Source: Lucinisca nassula (taxonomy: Eukaryota > Mollusca > Bivalvia > Lucinida > Lucinidae). Taken from it: 64,000 bases of DNA. The stretch spans positions 199,533,644 through 199,597,643 of the forward strand of contig OY757011.1 of the NCBI GenBank assembly GCA_963580285.1, read 5' to 3'. The translations under genes were made by a program, and so were the position numbers. The notes below the pieces were generated by a model that was given only the letters and a program-made list of their open reading frames with translations, made no database searches and was not told where the DNA came from. This document shows positions 19,912 to 29,187 of this stretch, piece after piece (the stretch's first letter is position 1; each line of letters opens with the position of its first letter).

Positions 19912-20152
19912 GTAGAAGTAAAACAAAGATCAGGAATTGATACAATTAACTAACTCCACCCATAAAAGACACCAAAGGGAAAGAAATACAAACATTAAGC
20001 GACCAGACCATAATGGAAACCTAACCAAAGGAAGGCCATAAGGACAGTTACTTTCCCACAAAAAGGCCATATGGCCATCCAAAATTAAAAGACACAAGTG
20101 ATACACACAGTAAGTAACAAACAACAACATAAATAAATCGCCACAGAAGAGC
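19912..20152 (-). repeat. About 240-bp Naiad 3'-end fragment inserted in the plus copy
   Basis: Inverted relative to its host. It runs from the element 3' terminus (GTAGAAGTAAAAC) to CGCCACAGAAGAG, where the host RT frame resumes with CTCTTCTGCAG. The inner boundary is the same as that of the solo fragment at 22481-22710. Confidence 0.8.
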
Positions 20153-20986
20153 CTCTTCTGCAGCGGGGTCTGTCGGAGCCCGAATTTTATGGTCACTAAG
20201 AATATAAATTTAGAAAAATATATAACTGCAATGACTTCAGCACCCAATTTCGTAAAATCATTCTTCGATATAAAAAATTGGGTACAACATGGATGTTATA
20301 CGACAGACTGCATGCATGGTAGTTAACCCAATCACGGTTGGCAACTTTGCTTCCCTCTTTAATTGCACGCCGGTGGGTCAGGCCTCAGATTCTATGACGG
20401 CTCCAACGTAAAGGCTTATTGAGAATTAGAGAGATCTAATTCTTGGTAATGTTGGTTGGTGCCTGATGCTCTGTCTCTGGTCGGGCCCATCGGAGTCTAA
20501 CTGTTGGTTTTCTTTTGCTCCAGCATTTCAGTGGTTTCTTGCTGTCGAGTCCTCACCGATGTCTCACCTCTGTGGTTCTTTGATTTTTTGTGTTCACGGA
20601 GATGTTGCACTGATGAGTTAGGAGGCCTTCATGCGGACTGAACAAATTATTTGTCTAAATCGCGACGGAAGTAAGGTCGAGGATTGTGGCCACGTAAAAT
20701 CGATTTAAGCCCCCCCCCCCCCTCCACTGACCGTTCCAAGGCGGTTCTTCTGTGGCGGTTTATTTATGTTGTTGTTTGTTACTTACTGTGTGTATCACTT
20801 GTGTCTTTTTATTTTGGATGGCCATATGGCCATTTTGTGGGAAAGTAACTGTCCTTATGGCCTTCCTTTGTTTAGGTTTCCATTATGGTCAGGTCGCTTA
20901 ATGTTTGTGTTTCTTTCCTTTTGGTGTCTTTGATGGGTGGAGCAAGTTAATTGTATCGATTCCTGATCTTTGTTTTACTTCTACTT

Positions 20987-21118
20987 TTCATACATAAAAT
21001 GAAAAACAAAAATCAGCGGTTGCTCAGATGGAGTCTTATGCTACAAGAGTATAATTTAGACATAAGACATATCAGAGGGAGAGATAACATTATCCCTGAT
21101 GCTCTTTCAAGAGCTTGA
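20987..21118 (+). pseudogene. Gypsy-like pol: end of RNase H
   Basis: Continuation of the RNase H domain after the Naiad insertion: KMKNKNQRLLRWSLMLQEYN, then IRHIRGRDNIIPDALSRA and a TGA stop at 21116-21118. In ordinary Ty3/gypsy elements integrase follows; here the stop is followed within 150 nt by the polypurine tract, so integrase is either deleted or lies upstream of RT as in Gmr1-like elements. Confidence 0.8.
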
Positions 21119-21250
21119 GCAGTATCGGGAATTGTGTTTTTTCTTTCATACTGAAGTGGATTGTAGATACATGTAATTTTATATGCTATGTTCAATATTT
21201 TATTATTCTAAAAGCAAAAGAAAGCTTTATTGCATAAAACTTTCTTTTCC

Positions 21251-21264
21251 TCGAAGAGGGGGAG
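21251..21264 (+). other. Polypurine tract of the gypsy-like element
   Basis: tcGAAGAGGGGGAG directly before the TG of the LTR, the expected plus-strand priming site. Confidence 0.8.
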
Positions 21265-21810
21265 TGTTATGCATATGAATTTATTTTTCTGATTCCCACT
21301 TTCATCCCACTTGGTGACCTGATAGTGCTATAAATATCTTGTTAATCTTCTTATAGAAGATTCTCGAAAACTGAGTCACAGATTAATTTCATTTTGTAAA
21401 CAACATGTTTACAAGGAAAAGTACTTCAGAACCTTCCAGAAAGTTGCATTATTTTTAGAAAATTACATCACCTTATTCCACAGTCCTGTGGAACATTCTA
21501 GAGAAATCTTAGGGTCTATAAAAGAGCTTGATTTTTCTCATTGAGTCAGACTTTGGAGTTTGAAGTTTGGGCTTAAAAGAAAAGTTATTTCTAAATTCTG
21601 TGTTGGCTTGTTAAAAGATATTACTTTTCATTTTGGACTGTGAATTCTGTGGGATCAAGGAAAATAGATTCATTCAGGATATTTCATAGCAGAGCTAAGA
21701 ACATTTAATTTTTTACTTCTACAGGTCAAAGTTAACTTGTGAATAAATTTTGTTAAATTTTTCCAAAAGGCTTGTTTGCTTTTTCTTTCTGCTACGCCTG
21801 GCTCGTAACA
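21265..21810 (+). repeat. 3' LTR of the gypsy-like element, 546 bp
   Basis: Starts TGTTATGC after the polypurine tract and ends CGTAACA, giving TGTTA/TAACA terminal inverted repeats. A TATA-like box TCTATAAAAGAG at about 21512 fits the U3 promoter with R just downstream. No second LTR is in the window. Confidence 0.8.
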
Positions 21811-22480
21811 TAATAATATCAGGTTCAAGTTCCAATATGGGTAATGCCCAGTCAAAAAGTAGGTCAAATCATAGAAAAACCTTGTGAATACAGTTTTGGC
21901 CCAGTCATTATCAAACTTGCTCAGAATGACCATAATGACAATAACTTGGCCAGGTGGGGTAATTTACGAATAGAATGTTGAGTTTTTACATGAGAATTCT
22001 GCAAAGGGTATGGAGTTGTCATCAGACTGACTTAGTATCGGGTAAAGTTGGTGTGAAAATCAGTACCAGGAACTGCCCCTTGTCACCAGGAGGCATTGTA
22101 AGTTAGACTGAGCCAGTTTAGGGCCTGACCCTAAATGTCAACAAGGTGCCCATATAGTGACATACAAGTCAGCTTTATATTGTCAAAGGAAACCACTAAC
22201 TCATAAGTCTAGCTTTTGATGACAACTCTTTTCCTCTCTCTCCCCTACCCCCCGACCTCGTCCCCACCCTAATCCTCCAGACATTGTAAGTTACACTGAG
22301 CCGTTTCATCAACCGTCAATGTGCACAAGGTGCCCAGATAGTGACAGTATTGTAAAAAGGGAACTTTTGAAAGTATCATCCTCAAAAAGAAAAAATTTCG
22401 AAGGAATGTTCGATGGACTTGACATTAAAAACCTTGTGAACAGAAGAAAAGAAAAAGCAGTCATCTTTGAATCATCAAAA
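21811..22480. other. Non-coding, no feature recognised
   Basis: Two loosely similar segments around GACATTGTAAGTTA(G/C)ACTGAGCC (about 22093 and 22280) hint at an old duplication. No gene seen. Confidence 0.5.
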
Positions 22481-22710
22481 TAGAAGTAAAACAATGATCA
22501 GGAATTGATACAATTAACTTACTCCACCCATCAAAGACACCAAAGGGAAAGAAACACAAACATTAAGCGACCAGACCATAATGGAAACCTAAACAAAGAA
22601 AGGCCAAAAGGACAGTTACTTTCCCACAAAATGGCCATCCAAAATAAAAAGACACAAGTGATACACACACTAAGTAACAAACAACAACATAAATAAATCG
22701 CCACAGAAGA
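22481..22710 (-). repeat. Solo Naiad 3'-end fragment, 230 bp
   Basis: TAGAAGTAAAACAATGATC at the element 3' end through to CGCCACAGAAGA; nothing further upstream of the element is present. Several substitutions and a 10-bp deletion (one GGCCATAT unit) show it is older than the intact copy. Confidence 0.85.
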
Positions 22711-23101
22711 ACCTTCCATAAATGTTCCCCATGGAGAGAGGATGCATCCTATTGATTTTCAAGGTCAAGGGTCAAATTTCAAGGTCACAATGTCACGATT
22801 TTCAGTGACGTCAAGTGACTTGAGTCTAAACCATGGTTATCTATGATATGACTGGGCGTTGGTGACGTCGACACTGTTCCACTCTTTGTAGAAAAAACAG
22901 CGTGTAACTGTTTTTCAGCTGTAAAAGTTTGCCCTATAAGCATTTTTTTCGCCCAGTGATGAGGAGCAAAGAAATAAACTTTCTGTGCTGTTCATGAAAA
23001 TCACGTGACTTCATGCATTCATGGATAACGGATTTTCATCAATAAAATGGCCATTTTGGAGATGTGAAAAAATGTACTATGACACACGGATGTGTTATAG
23101 T
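22711..23101. other. Non-coding, no feature recognised
   Basis: Contains a short 'TTTCAAGGTCA' duplication (about 22760-22790) and no gene. Confidence 0.5.
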
Positions 23102-23339
23102 TAAGTTGTTTTGGTAAAGGGTGTGCATTAGAAGATGTGCTGGGAATGGGAAAACCTGTCCTGACCAAGAAGTAGCCTATCTATAGCTTAAAGATGTATG
23201 GTTGTCCATTCGTGAAAAGCAGTGAGCATCTCTCTAGCCTTCATACAGTTTTACGCTATAGATAGGCTATTTCTTGGTCAGGACAGGTTAATCCATTCCC
23301 AGCAAATCTTCAAATGCACACCCTTTACCAAAAACTTAA
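23102..23339. repeat. Foldback element with about 90-bp inverted arms
   Basis: TTAAGTTGTTTTGGTAAAGGG...TAGCCTATCTATAGC on the left pairs with GCTATAGATAGGCTA...CCCTTTACCAAAAACTTAA on the right around a 55-nt loop. Probably a MITE; no protein. Confidence 0.85.
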
Positions 23340-23537
23340 TGATTACATGTTCATTACAAAAGCCTTTTCAGCCTCCCTTGGTTATCACTTGGATTTGTTG
23401 TTGCGGTGTTTGTGATTTGTTTTGTTCCTTGTTTGTTTTCCTCGTTGTTAATTACTCTTCCTCTTGGTGCCATTGGTAGGACTTAAGTCTTTGATTGTGG
23501 CTGTTCCTGGCCATCTATTTCTATATTTTTTTCCATT

Positions 23538-23750
23538 TTAACCCTTCTCTTGCTGACTATTCATTTAAGCCACACCCATTTCTGTCTATCAACCGATCAA
23601 ATTACTTGATGTAATTTATTGCTACAAATTCATAAACTGAATGCCAAACAGTGTAGATCCTGATCAGGTGGCTTCTTCAGAAGCCACCTGATCTGGATCT
23701 ACACTGTTTGCAAATATAGGGGTTGTCGTGAACAGCAAGATAAGGGTTAA
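23538..23750. repeat. MITE family B, copy 1
   Basis: Bounded by TTAA with inverted ends TTAACCCTTCTC/GATAAGGGTTAA, the TTAA target and CCC ends typical of piggyBac-type elements. The centre is a long hairpin: CAAACAGTGTAGATCCTGAT...GATCTGGATCTACACTGTTTG around GGCTTCTTCAGAAGCC. Confidence 0.85.
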
Positions 23751-23947
23751 TGTAGTCAAACATCAAAAAATATATACCAAAATATATTTCAACAGAGTAC
23801 ATGTACTTAGTTTGGATTTAAAGCAGAACAAAAACCATCATTTTTTATATATATTTTTTTTCATTTATTCTTTTATTCAAAGCAACATACAATAAGGCTA
23901 CATTCACACACTGTAATATCACATCATATAACAATGCTGTAAAATAC

Positions 23948-24161
23948 TACTGTAAAGATCCTAAAAATACGGACACCTTGAGGACTTGTTATAATTCTTC
24001 TAAAATTTTAATAAATTTGTTTTATGATGCAGCAAGGAGTTTAAAACAGTGCAAACAGAATGACAAATAGTTTAGACACTGATAAGACTGCTCCTAGTCT
24101 GATCTGGGTCCACACTATTTGCTTAGGCTTATCTGTCCCAATACTTAGGATCATTACAGTA
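23948..24161. repeat. MITE family A, copy 2
   Basis: Ends TACTGTAAAGATCCTAA / TTAGGATCATTACAGTA with a central hairpin based on CAAACAG...GATCTGGGTCCACACTATTTGC. TA at both ends suggests a Tc1/mariner-type target. Confidence 0.8.
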
Positions 24162-24205
24162 TACATATATGCATCTACAATGTGCAAAAGCTTACTCACA
24201 ACATC

Positions 24206-24380
24206 TGGGCCGAGTTGTTCAAAGCATTGTAATTAGTAGTGATTAAATAATCTATAAAGAACAGAACCTAATTTACTACTAATTTTGCTGACAAAAAATT
24301 TGAGTAGCTTTTGCACTCATATTACTTTCAACAACAATAACAGTATTTTCAGCATAATGAATGCTTTAAGTGTAAATGTA
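24206..24380. repeat. MITE family D, degraded copy
   Basis: GGGCCGAGTTGTTCAAAGC at the left and an AGTAGCTTTTGCACTCAT core; the right end is lost. The family has GGGGCCAGTTGTTCAAA ends and an inner GAGTAGCTTTT hairpin; see the paired copies at 48945-49422. Confidence 0.6.
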
Positions 24381-24431
24381 AAAATAATGTTACCAACAAA
24401 TGTGTATCACAGAAACACACCTACATAATTC

Positions 24432-24620
24432 TGCCCCCCCCCCCCCACTTTAACCCCACTTTTGTATAGTAAAACTGGGGTTTACAGGGGTATACGTTAT
24501 TTTTCATAGATTGTGGGTACAATCATACAATCTATGTTTTGAGGTGACAAAAGAGAAATATCAGAATTTTTTATCTAAAAATTTTCATTTTTGGTGTTAA
24601 AATTTTCAATATATTAAATA
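24432..24620. repeat. MITE family E, degraded copy
   Basis: Poly-C, CCCCACTTTTGTATAGTAAAACTGGGG palindrome and TAGATTGTGGGTACAATC...GATTGTA stem; the CGTTAGAACCGCC hairpin seen in other copies is reduced. Confidence 0.55.
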
Positions 24621-24904
24621 GGCATACCTGCCAACCTGGGGGAGATTCTGCGTGTCATGGCATTTTTCGATGGAATAAAGCGCGGTGAAAATTTTCCCCA
24701 AAATTTCCATGGGGGGGATTTTTTTCAAACTAGTAAACACACTCCAGTCCACTAGTACAATCAGAAAAATTGCATTTTTACATTTTACTTAAGCTTCAAT
24801 AATTAACAGTATTTGCAATAACTAAAGATTGTCTGAATATATGATCTGTCTGAAATTAGGTTCTTCTACTCAGAAACAGTTTTCATGCAATTGCAAGGAG
24901 TGCT

Positions 24905-25205
24905 TAAGCCCCCGCCCATAGGGGCTTGAAGAAATATATGGGCTGCATGATGCTTCCACGCAGAGCTGAATCCGGCCCGCACAATAGTACTGGTAAACTG
25001 CTTAGAGGATCTTAGCCTGTCCAGGAACCGGGGTGCGAGGCGGACCGTCCATGCTAATAAACCCTATTGGTTTCATTGGGCGACAGGGCTTGAGATGTCA
25101 TTTCATCTCAATGTCGGGTAAAAGTCTCACAAAATTGGAAGCAACGTCTCCAAAATGACCTTTACAGTGTTGACGGGGATGTTAAACCTCAAATCAAACA
25201 AAAGC
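24905..25205 (+). repeat. SINE-like family S4
   Basis: Runs from about CCCCCGCCCATAGGGGC to the tail GATGTTAAACCTCAAATCAAAC. The GAGATGTCATTTCATCTCAA stem and the end are shared with minus-strand copies at 56990-57245 and 61690-61765. No clear A/B boxes, so tRNA origin is unproven. Confidence 0.6.
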
Positions 25206-25880
25206 AAGGAGTGCTTAATGTCTGACTATAACAACCTTTATTTTGCAAAACATTTGTTTCTGAAGTGTTAGAACACTCATTGCCAAATAACAATACAATT
25301 CTTAGTTTTAGAGATAAAAACTACGATTTTTGTAGTCACGAAAATACGTGACATTGCTCATTCATAGGTAAATATTTACATTCATTACATCTGGGAAAGA
25401 TTAAATAATTGTTCAAACATACTTACATGAAAAGATCAGCAAAGGGTCTCACTGTTCATGCTCATACAGATAGAAAACTGTTGGCAACTTGCATTTGTTT
25501 GTGGGTACTGGGTAATCTATCATTGGGTTAAAAATAGTCAATACAGCTAAAAATATACTCAGGGTTTTTCCATCTCCAAAATAGATAGTGAAGAAATCCA
25601 AGATATTCCAAACGACTATCCACAAATAATATGGCTGATAAAAATACCCAGCGTGAGGAGGTGGAAAAATCGTGATGTTTGTCTTATTTTGGCAACACGA
25701 TCGTGAGGTCAAAATGCATGGAAAAATCGTGAAAATCACTCCTAATGGGTGAAAGTTGGCAGGTATGAATAGGCATGTTTTTGTAATTATAATTTTGAAC
25801 AACTGGGCCCTGGTCTATGTATGTGTTAACCTTAAAGGCTTATCTTTAAATGGCCTTAAAGTTTCAGAACCTTCTTTACC

Positions 25881-26160
25881 GGCCCCGATAGCTCAGTGGT
25901 AGAGCGTCCGCTTCGGGAATGGGAGGCCCCGGGTTCGATCCCCGGCCGCGCCATACCAAAGGCGTGAAAAATGGTACTAGGAGCTCCCTTGGCTGACGCT
26001 CGCATTATCAGGGGTAGTCCTAGGAAGATAAATGAAGGCAGGTAAGTATTTGTTAGAGGATACTTTGTTTGTCGCAATAAAAGCTCTACAGAGCTTATGT
26101 TATTTGTTTCGAATATGCGACGTTAAATAAAGCTTCTTTATCTTTATCTTTATCTTTTAT
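25881..26160 (+). mobile_element. tRNA-derived SINE S1
   Basis: The head resembles a tRNA with an intact A box (TAGCTCAGTGGTAGAGC) and B box (GGTTCGATCCC) at about 25888-25945. It is followed by an unrelated body and a (TTTATC)n tail at 26133-26160. The missing CCA-side acceptor match and the tail argue against a functional tRNA gene. Confidence 0.85.
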
Positions 26161-26584
26161 CTTGTTGGTAAGGGTGGCTACTGAGGCCACAATAAAAACA
26201 CAAATACATGTACTGTTGCGATAACAAAATTACTGTAGAGATAGGCAAGAGAATATTGCGATACTAACAAGTTTTTTTATTGTGCTGAGTGTTCATAGAT
26301 TTCTTTCTCAAGACTGAATCAAGTTAACTACATGTACATGTATAAGCCACTATGTTTCAAAATGCTTAACATAACATTTGGAAAGGCAGAGAAAGAATGT
26401 TTCAAAAATCTAAATGAAATCAACAGAGATATCAGACATTTTTTCTAAATTCTTATTTCCTTGGCATATCATATGGTAATGACATGAAGTAAATTTATGT
26501 CTATACAAATACAACATCCATGTATAGAACTATTGAAACTGCAAGTGTATTCTTGATGCCACTTTTCTGTACTACTAGACTACT
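26161..26584. other. Non-coding, no feature recognised
   Basis: AT-rich sequence between SINEs. Confidence 0.4.
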
Positions 26585-26897
26585 GAGCCTGCCTTGGTAG
26601 CTCAGTCAGATGCACTGGTGACTTGTGTTTGATACCTGCCATGTCGGCAACATTCGTTCGAGAAGATTCATCATGAAATCTTTTCTATCATCATCCTATC
26701 TCTCTCCATTCCACTGATTCAAGAAGGGCAGTTGTCAGTTTGTGGCTAAAGAATGTGCATAACACTGATACTGCTTATGAATAAGCCACACACATGCTAA
26801 ATCCCTAGGAAAGTATGGTCAGGTTAATTGACGGCTCAATATGACCTAAATAGTGTTGACTGGGCCATATAACTCCATACATCCATACAAACAAAAC
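26585..26897 (+). mobile_element. tRNA-derived SINE S2
   Basis: A-box-like TAGCTCAGTCAGATGC, B-box-like GTTTGATACC, then a body with GAATGTGCATAACACTG and an A-rich end (CATACAAACAAAACAC). A reverse copy occupies 33320-33645. Confidence 0.7.
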
Positions 26898-26939
26898 ACA
26901 ATCAAATAGCACTACTGCGTATCTATATGAGTCAGCACA

Positions 26940-27175
26940 TGACAAAATCTACAAGAAGTCTTGAGCGACCACCAAAGACTCGGATCAGCCTGTGCATTCG
27001 CGCAGTCTGATCAGAGTCTTTGCTGATCACATGTACCTACCATAGGCTAATAGCTATGCAAAGAGACATGATGAAAAGGTCCTGTCATAGTGGATGTGTG
27101 CGCAGGTTGATTTAAGTCTCTGCTGGTCACACTGGTATTATTGTAGGCTTTGTCATGCGCCGGCTCATATATAGC
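26940..27175. repeat. Degenerate hairpin element related to the shared MITE core
   Basis: Contains GACTCGGATCAGCCTGTGCA...GCGCAGTCTGATCAGAGTC, a weak inverted repeat with the GATCAG core of families A-C. Ends not definable. Confidence 0.4.
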
Positions 27176-27658
27176 CTGACGTAAAGCCCCTACTTAACTG
27201 GAGCTATGATTGTCTGGAAAAGCTTGATGCTATCAGCAATACCTGTTTTTCATCAAACCATGTTAACAAGTCTGTTTGATGAACACCCCATAAACTATCT
27301 ATCTTCTTATACTGAGTTGGTCACATTTGGCCATTACCTCAGTTGTAGGTATCTATATCTGTATAGAAAAATGTTGTTAGAACCATCTCATTGGGGCAGT
27401 CCTAAAAAACGCCCACCATCTCTAGAATATTTTTATATATATTTTTTTCTAAAAAAAAATTCCGTCTGAACAATGCAAGTTCTAGAGATGTGAAAGGCAG
27501 TATTTTAGCATTATATGGTAATGATAATTTGAGCCTAGCCTAACAAAGGTACTAATCAGTCTGCACAGGCTGATCAGGATATATGTGTTCACTGCCCTGA
27601 TAATGCAATGCCTCCAGTTTCTATATCTAAACTTTCAAGACTGTTGCTAGTCTATATA
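27176..27658. other. Non-coding, no feature recognised
   Basis: Fragmentary matches to family E near 27265-27310 and to the MITE core near 27550; no gene. Confidence 0.4.
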
Positions 27659-28049
27659 TATAACAGATGAAAAAATGCTAATCACCTTTACCCGGCCGGG
27701 GATCAAACCCGGGCTGCCGGAGTGACAGGCCAACACTCTACTGCAAGGCAGTACAAGTGTATTTTAAACCCATCACTACTACATATTCCCCCTCCTATTT
27801 AAGATTCGTCCTCGAATCTCTCAATCTTTCCAACTAAATTCGCCGGTACACGGATGTGGTCCGAGTCTCTGTTGGTCATTTACGTTGGGCGCCAAATGTA
27901 GAAGATGAAAAAAAGGCTATACACGTTTACCCGGCCGGAGATCGAACCTAGGCCGCGGGAGTGACAGGCCAACACACTACCACGTCGCTATAAAAGCTGG
28001 CTTGTATCGCATGGCAGTACAAGTGTATTTTATACCTATCACTACTACA
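27659..28049 (-). mobile_element. Miniature LTR retrotransposon (TRIM-like) with tRNA-like sequence inside its LTRs
   Basis: On the minus strand: LTR 28049-27897 (TGTAGTAGTGATAGG...TCTTCTACA), a primer-binding-site-like TTTGGCGCCCAACG at 27896-27883, about 80 nt of non-coding interior, polypurine AGGAGGGGGAATA at 27796-27784, then a second LTR 27783-27659. Both LTRs contain a tRNA-like segment: anticodon-arm-like GGCCTGTCACTCC and B-box-like GGTTCGATCTC (27938-27948) or GGTTTGATCCC (about 27700-27710). LTR 2 lacks about 27 bp and has a changed last end. No target duplication is evident. The alternative is two tandem tRNA-derived SINEs; the PBS and PPT favour an LTR element. Confidence 0.7.
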
Positions 28050-28085
28050 TATTCTAGTGACAGGTCTCATTTTTCTGCAGCTTCA

Positions 28086-28305
28086 TAGCGTAAAAATCCG
28101 AAAATTTTGGACATCTTAATGACTTGCTGTAATTCTCCTTAATTTTTGAAAAATTTGTTTCGCAATCAAGCAAGGAGTTCAAAAGGTACAGATGGAATGG
28201 AAGCAGTGTAGACCCTGATCAGACTGCTCCTGAAGGAGCAGTCTGATCTGGGTCTGCACTGCTTGCTTAGGCCTGTCTATCCCAATACTTAGGATCATTA
28301 CAGTA
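28086..28305. repeat. MITE family A, copy 3
   Basis: Complete copy with the best-preserved central stem: GACTGCTCCTGAAGGAGCAGTC flanked by CCTGATCA/TGATCTGGG. Confidence 0.85.
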
Positions 28306-29071
28306 GCTTCAGTCTTGCTTATCTGGTAACATGACAGTTAATATGCAGCTTTTTTCTGTCTTAAATCATATTTGTATTTATCAAATATAATTTTGAAGAA
28401 AATGGGATGAACATGGGCCTCCTTTACTAAAGCAACCTTTGTGGCTGTTCAGAAGTGGTATTAAAGATCACTTTTGAACAGTCCCAAAGGTGGTCTCTCA
28501 CTAGAGGACACTAGGTGTAGATAACACATAGAAAGAGTAAATAAAACCTTTAAAATATGTTTCTAAAAGCAGAAATATTCTCAATTATAGCTAGTCCTAA
28601 TAGAGGAATTTTGATGGCCTGAGAAACTCAGATCAGGCTGCACTCAGATCAGGCTGCATGTCTGCACAGTTGGATCAGAGCCTTAACTGTCTGTTAGATG
28701 CATTAATGGTTTGATAGTCCTTGGACTTGCTATTAGACACTATTCAACAGTCTGACAGGCTGAAGAACCCTAAACATGTTTTCACAGCATAGCTTATTGG
28801 GATAGAAATGATTGAGCAAAGAGTATAGGCCCAAATTAGACAGTCATGAGTCTCATATTCACAGCAATGCAACCAGCAGTTTAGCAATAAGACTTCTCCA
28901 TGTCACACATTTGCTATTTGCAACGAAAATCAAAGACAAGCCGAAAGCTTTATCGCTTTTTGTTGAACATTCTAATATATGCCTCTGAACAGGTAACAGA
29001 GATGACTGACATTGTCAGTGGAATGGTTGCATAGCTAGCATCCTTCGCAGTTGTGTGGCCGTGGCCGAAAC
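28306..29071 (-). other. Probable 3' UTR and downstream flank of the NF-kappa-B gene
   Basis: Follows the proposed stop codon at 29072. No clear AATAAA on the minus strand was found, so the poly(A) site is undetermined. Nothing else recognisable. Confidence 0.35.
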
Positions 29072-29187
29072 TTACAGATAACTAATGTAAAGTAAATGAA
29101 CATCTTTGAATATGCAGTGTGAATCTGAAGGAGGCGGGACTGCATTGGTATACATTTTTTGGCAATCACTAGGCTCCACCTCACTTT
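29072..29187 (-). CDS. NF-kappa-B proposed terminal exon
   Basis: Acceptor with a good pyrimidine tract (TACTCTTCTTGCAG/AAAG), 37 in-phase codons, TAA at 29072-29074. Encodes SEVEPSDCQKMYTNAVPPPS and a short hydrophobic end. Supported only by phase and splice signal; the 6.5-kb intron leaves room for another choice. Confidence 0.5.

Larger units (their letters stand above)
17795..20986 (+). mobile_element. Decayed Naiad copy on the plus strand, with nested fragments
   Basis: Homologous, in the opposite orientation, to the minus-strand Naiad from the end of its nuclease domain to its 3' end (CTTCTACTTT at about 20983). It retains GIPMGTNCAPLVAD and RYLDDLLNIE but has substitutions, small deletions and frame breaks. 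It starts at ACAATACTAG, mid-element, so it is 5'-truncated. Both UGA codons that can be compared are kept (17813-17815 and 18670-18672). It sits inside the RNase H region of the gypsy-like element. Confidence 0.85.
17053..21810 (+). mobile_element. Ty3/gypsy-like LTR retrotransposon, 5'-truncated, split by a Naiad copy
   Basis: Left part 17053-17794 (RT to RNase H), Naiad insertion 17795-20986, right part 20987-21810 (end of RNase H, polypurine tract, 3' LTR). The 5' LTR, gag and protease are missing, so target-site duplications cannot be checked. Confidence 0.8.

Noticed and set aside
25881..25955. Apparent tRNA gene with good A and B boxes
   Set aside because: It continues into a fixed body and a (TTTATC)n tail, the structure of a tRNA-derived SINE, and the acceptor stem is imperfect.
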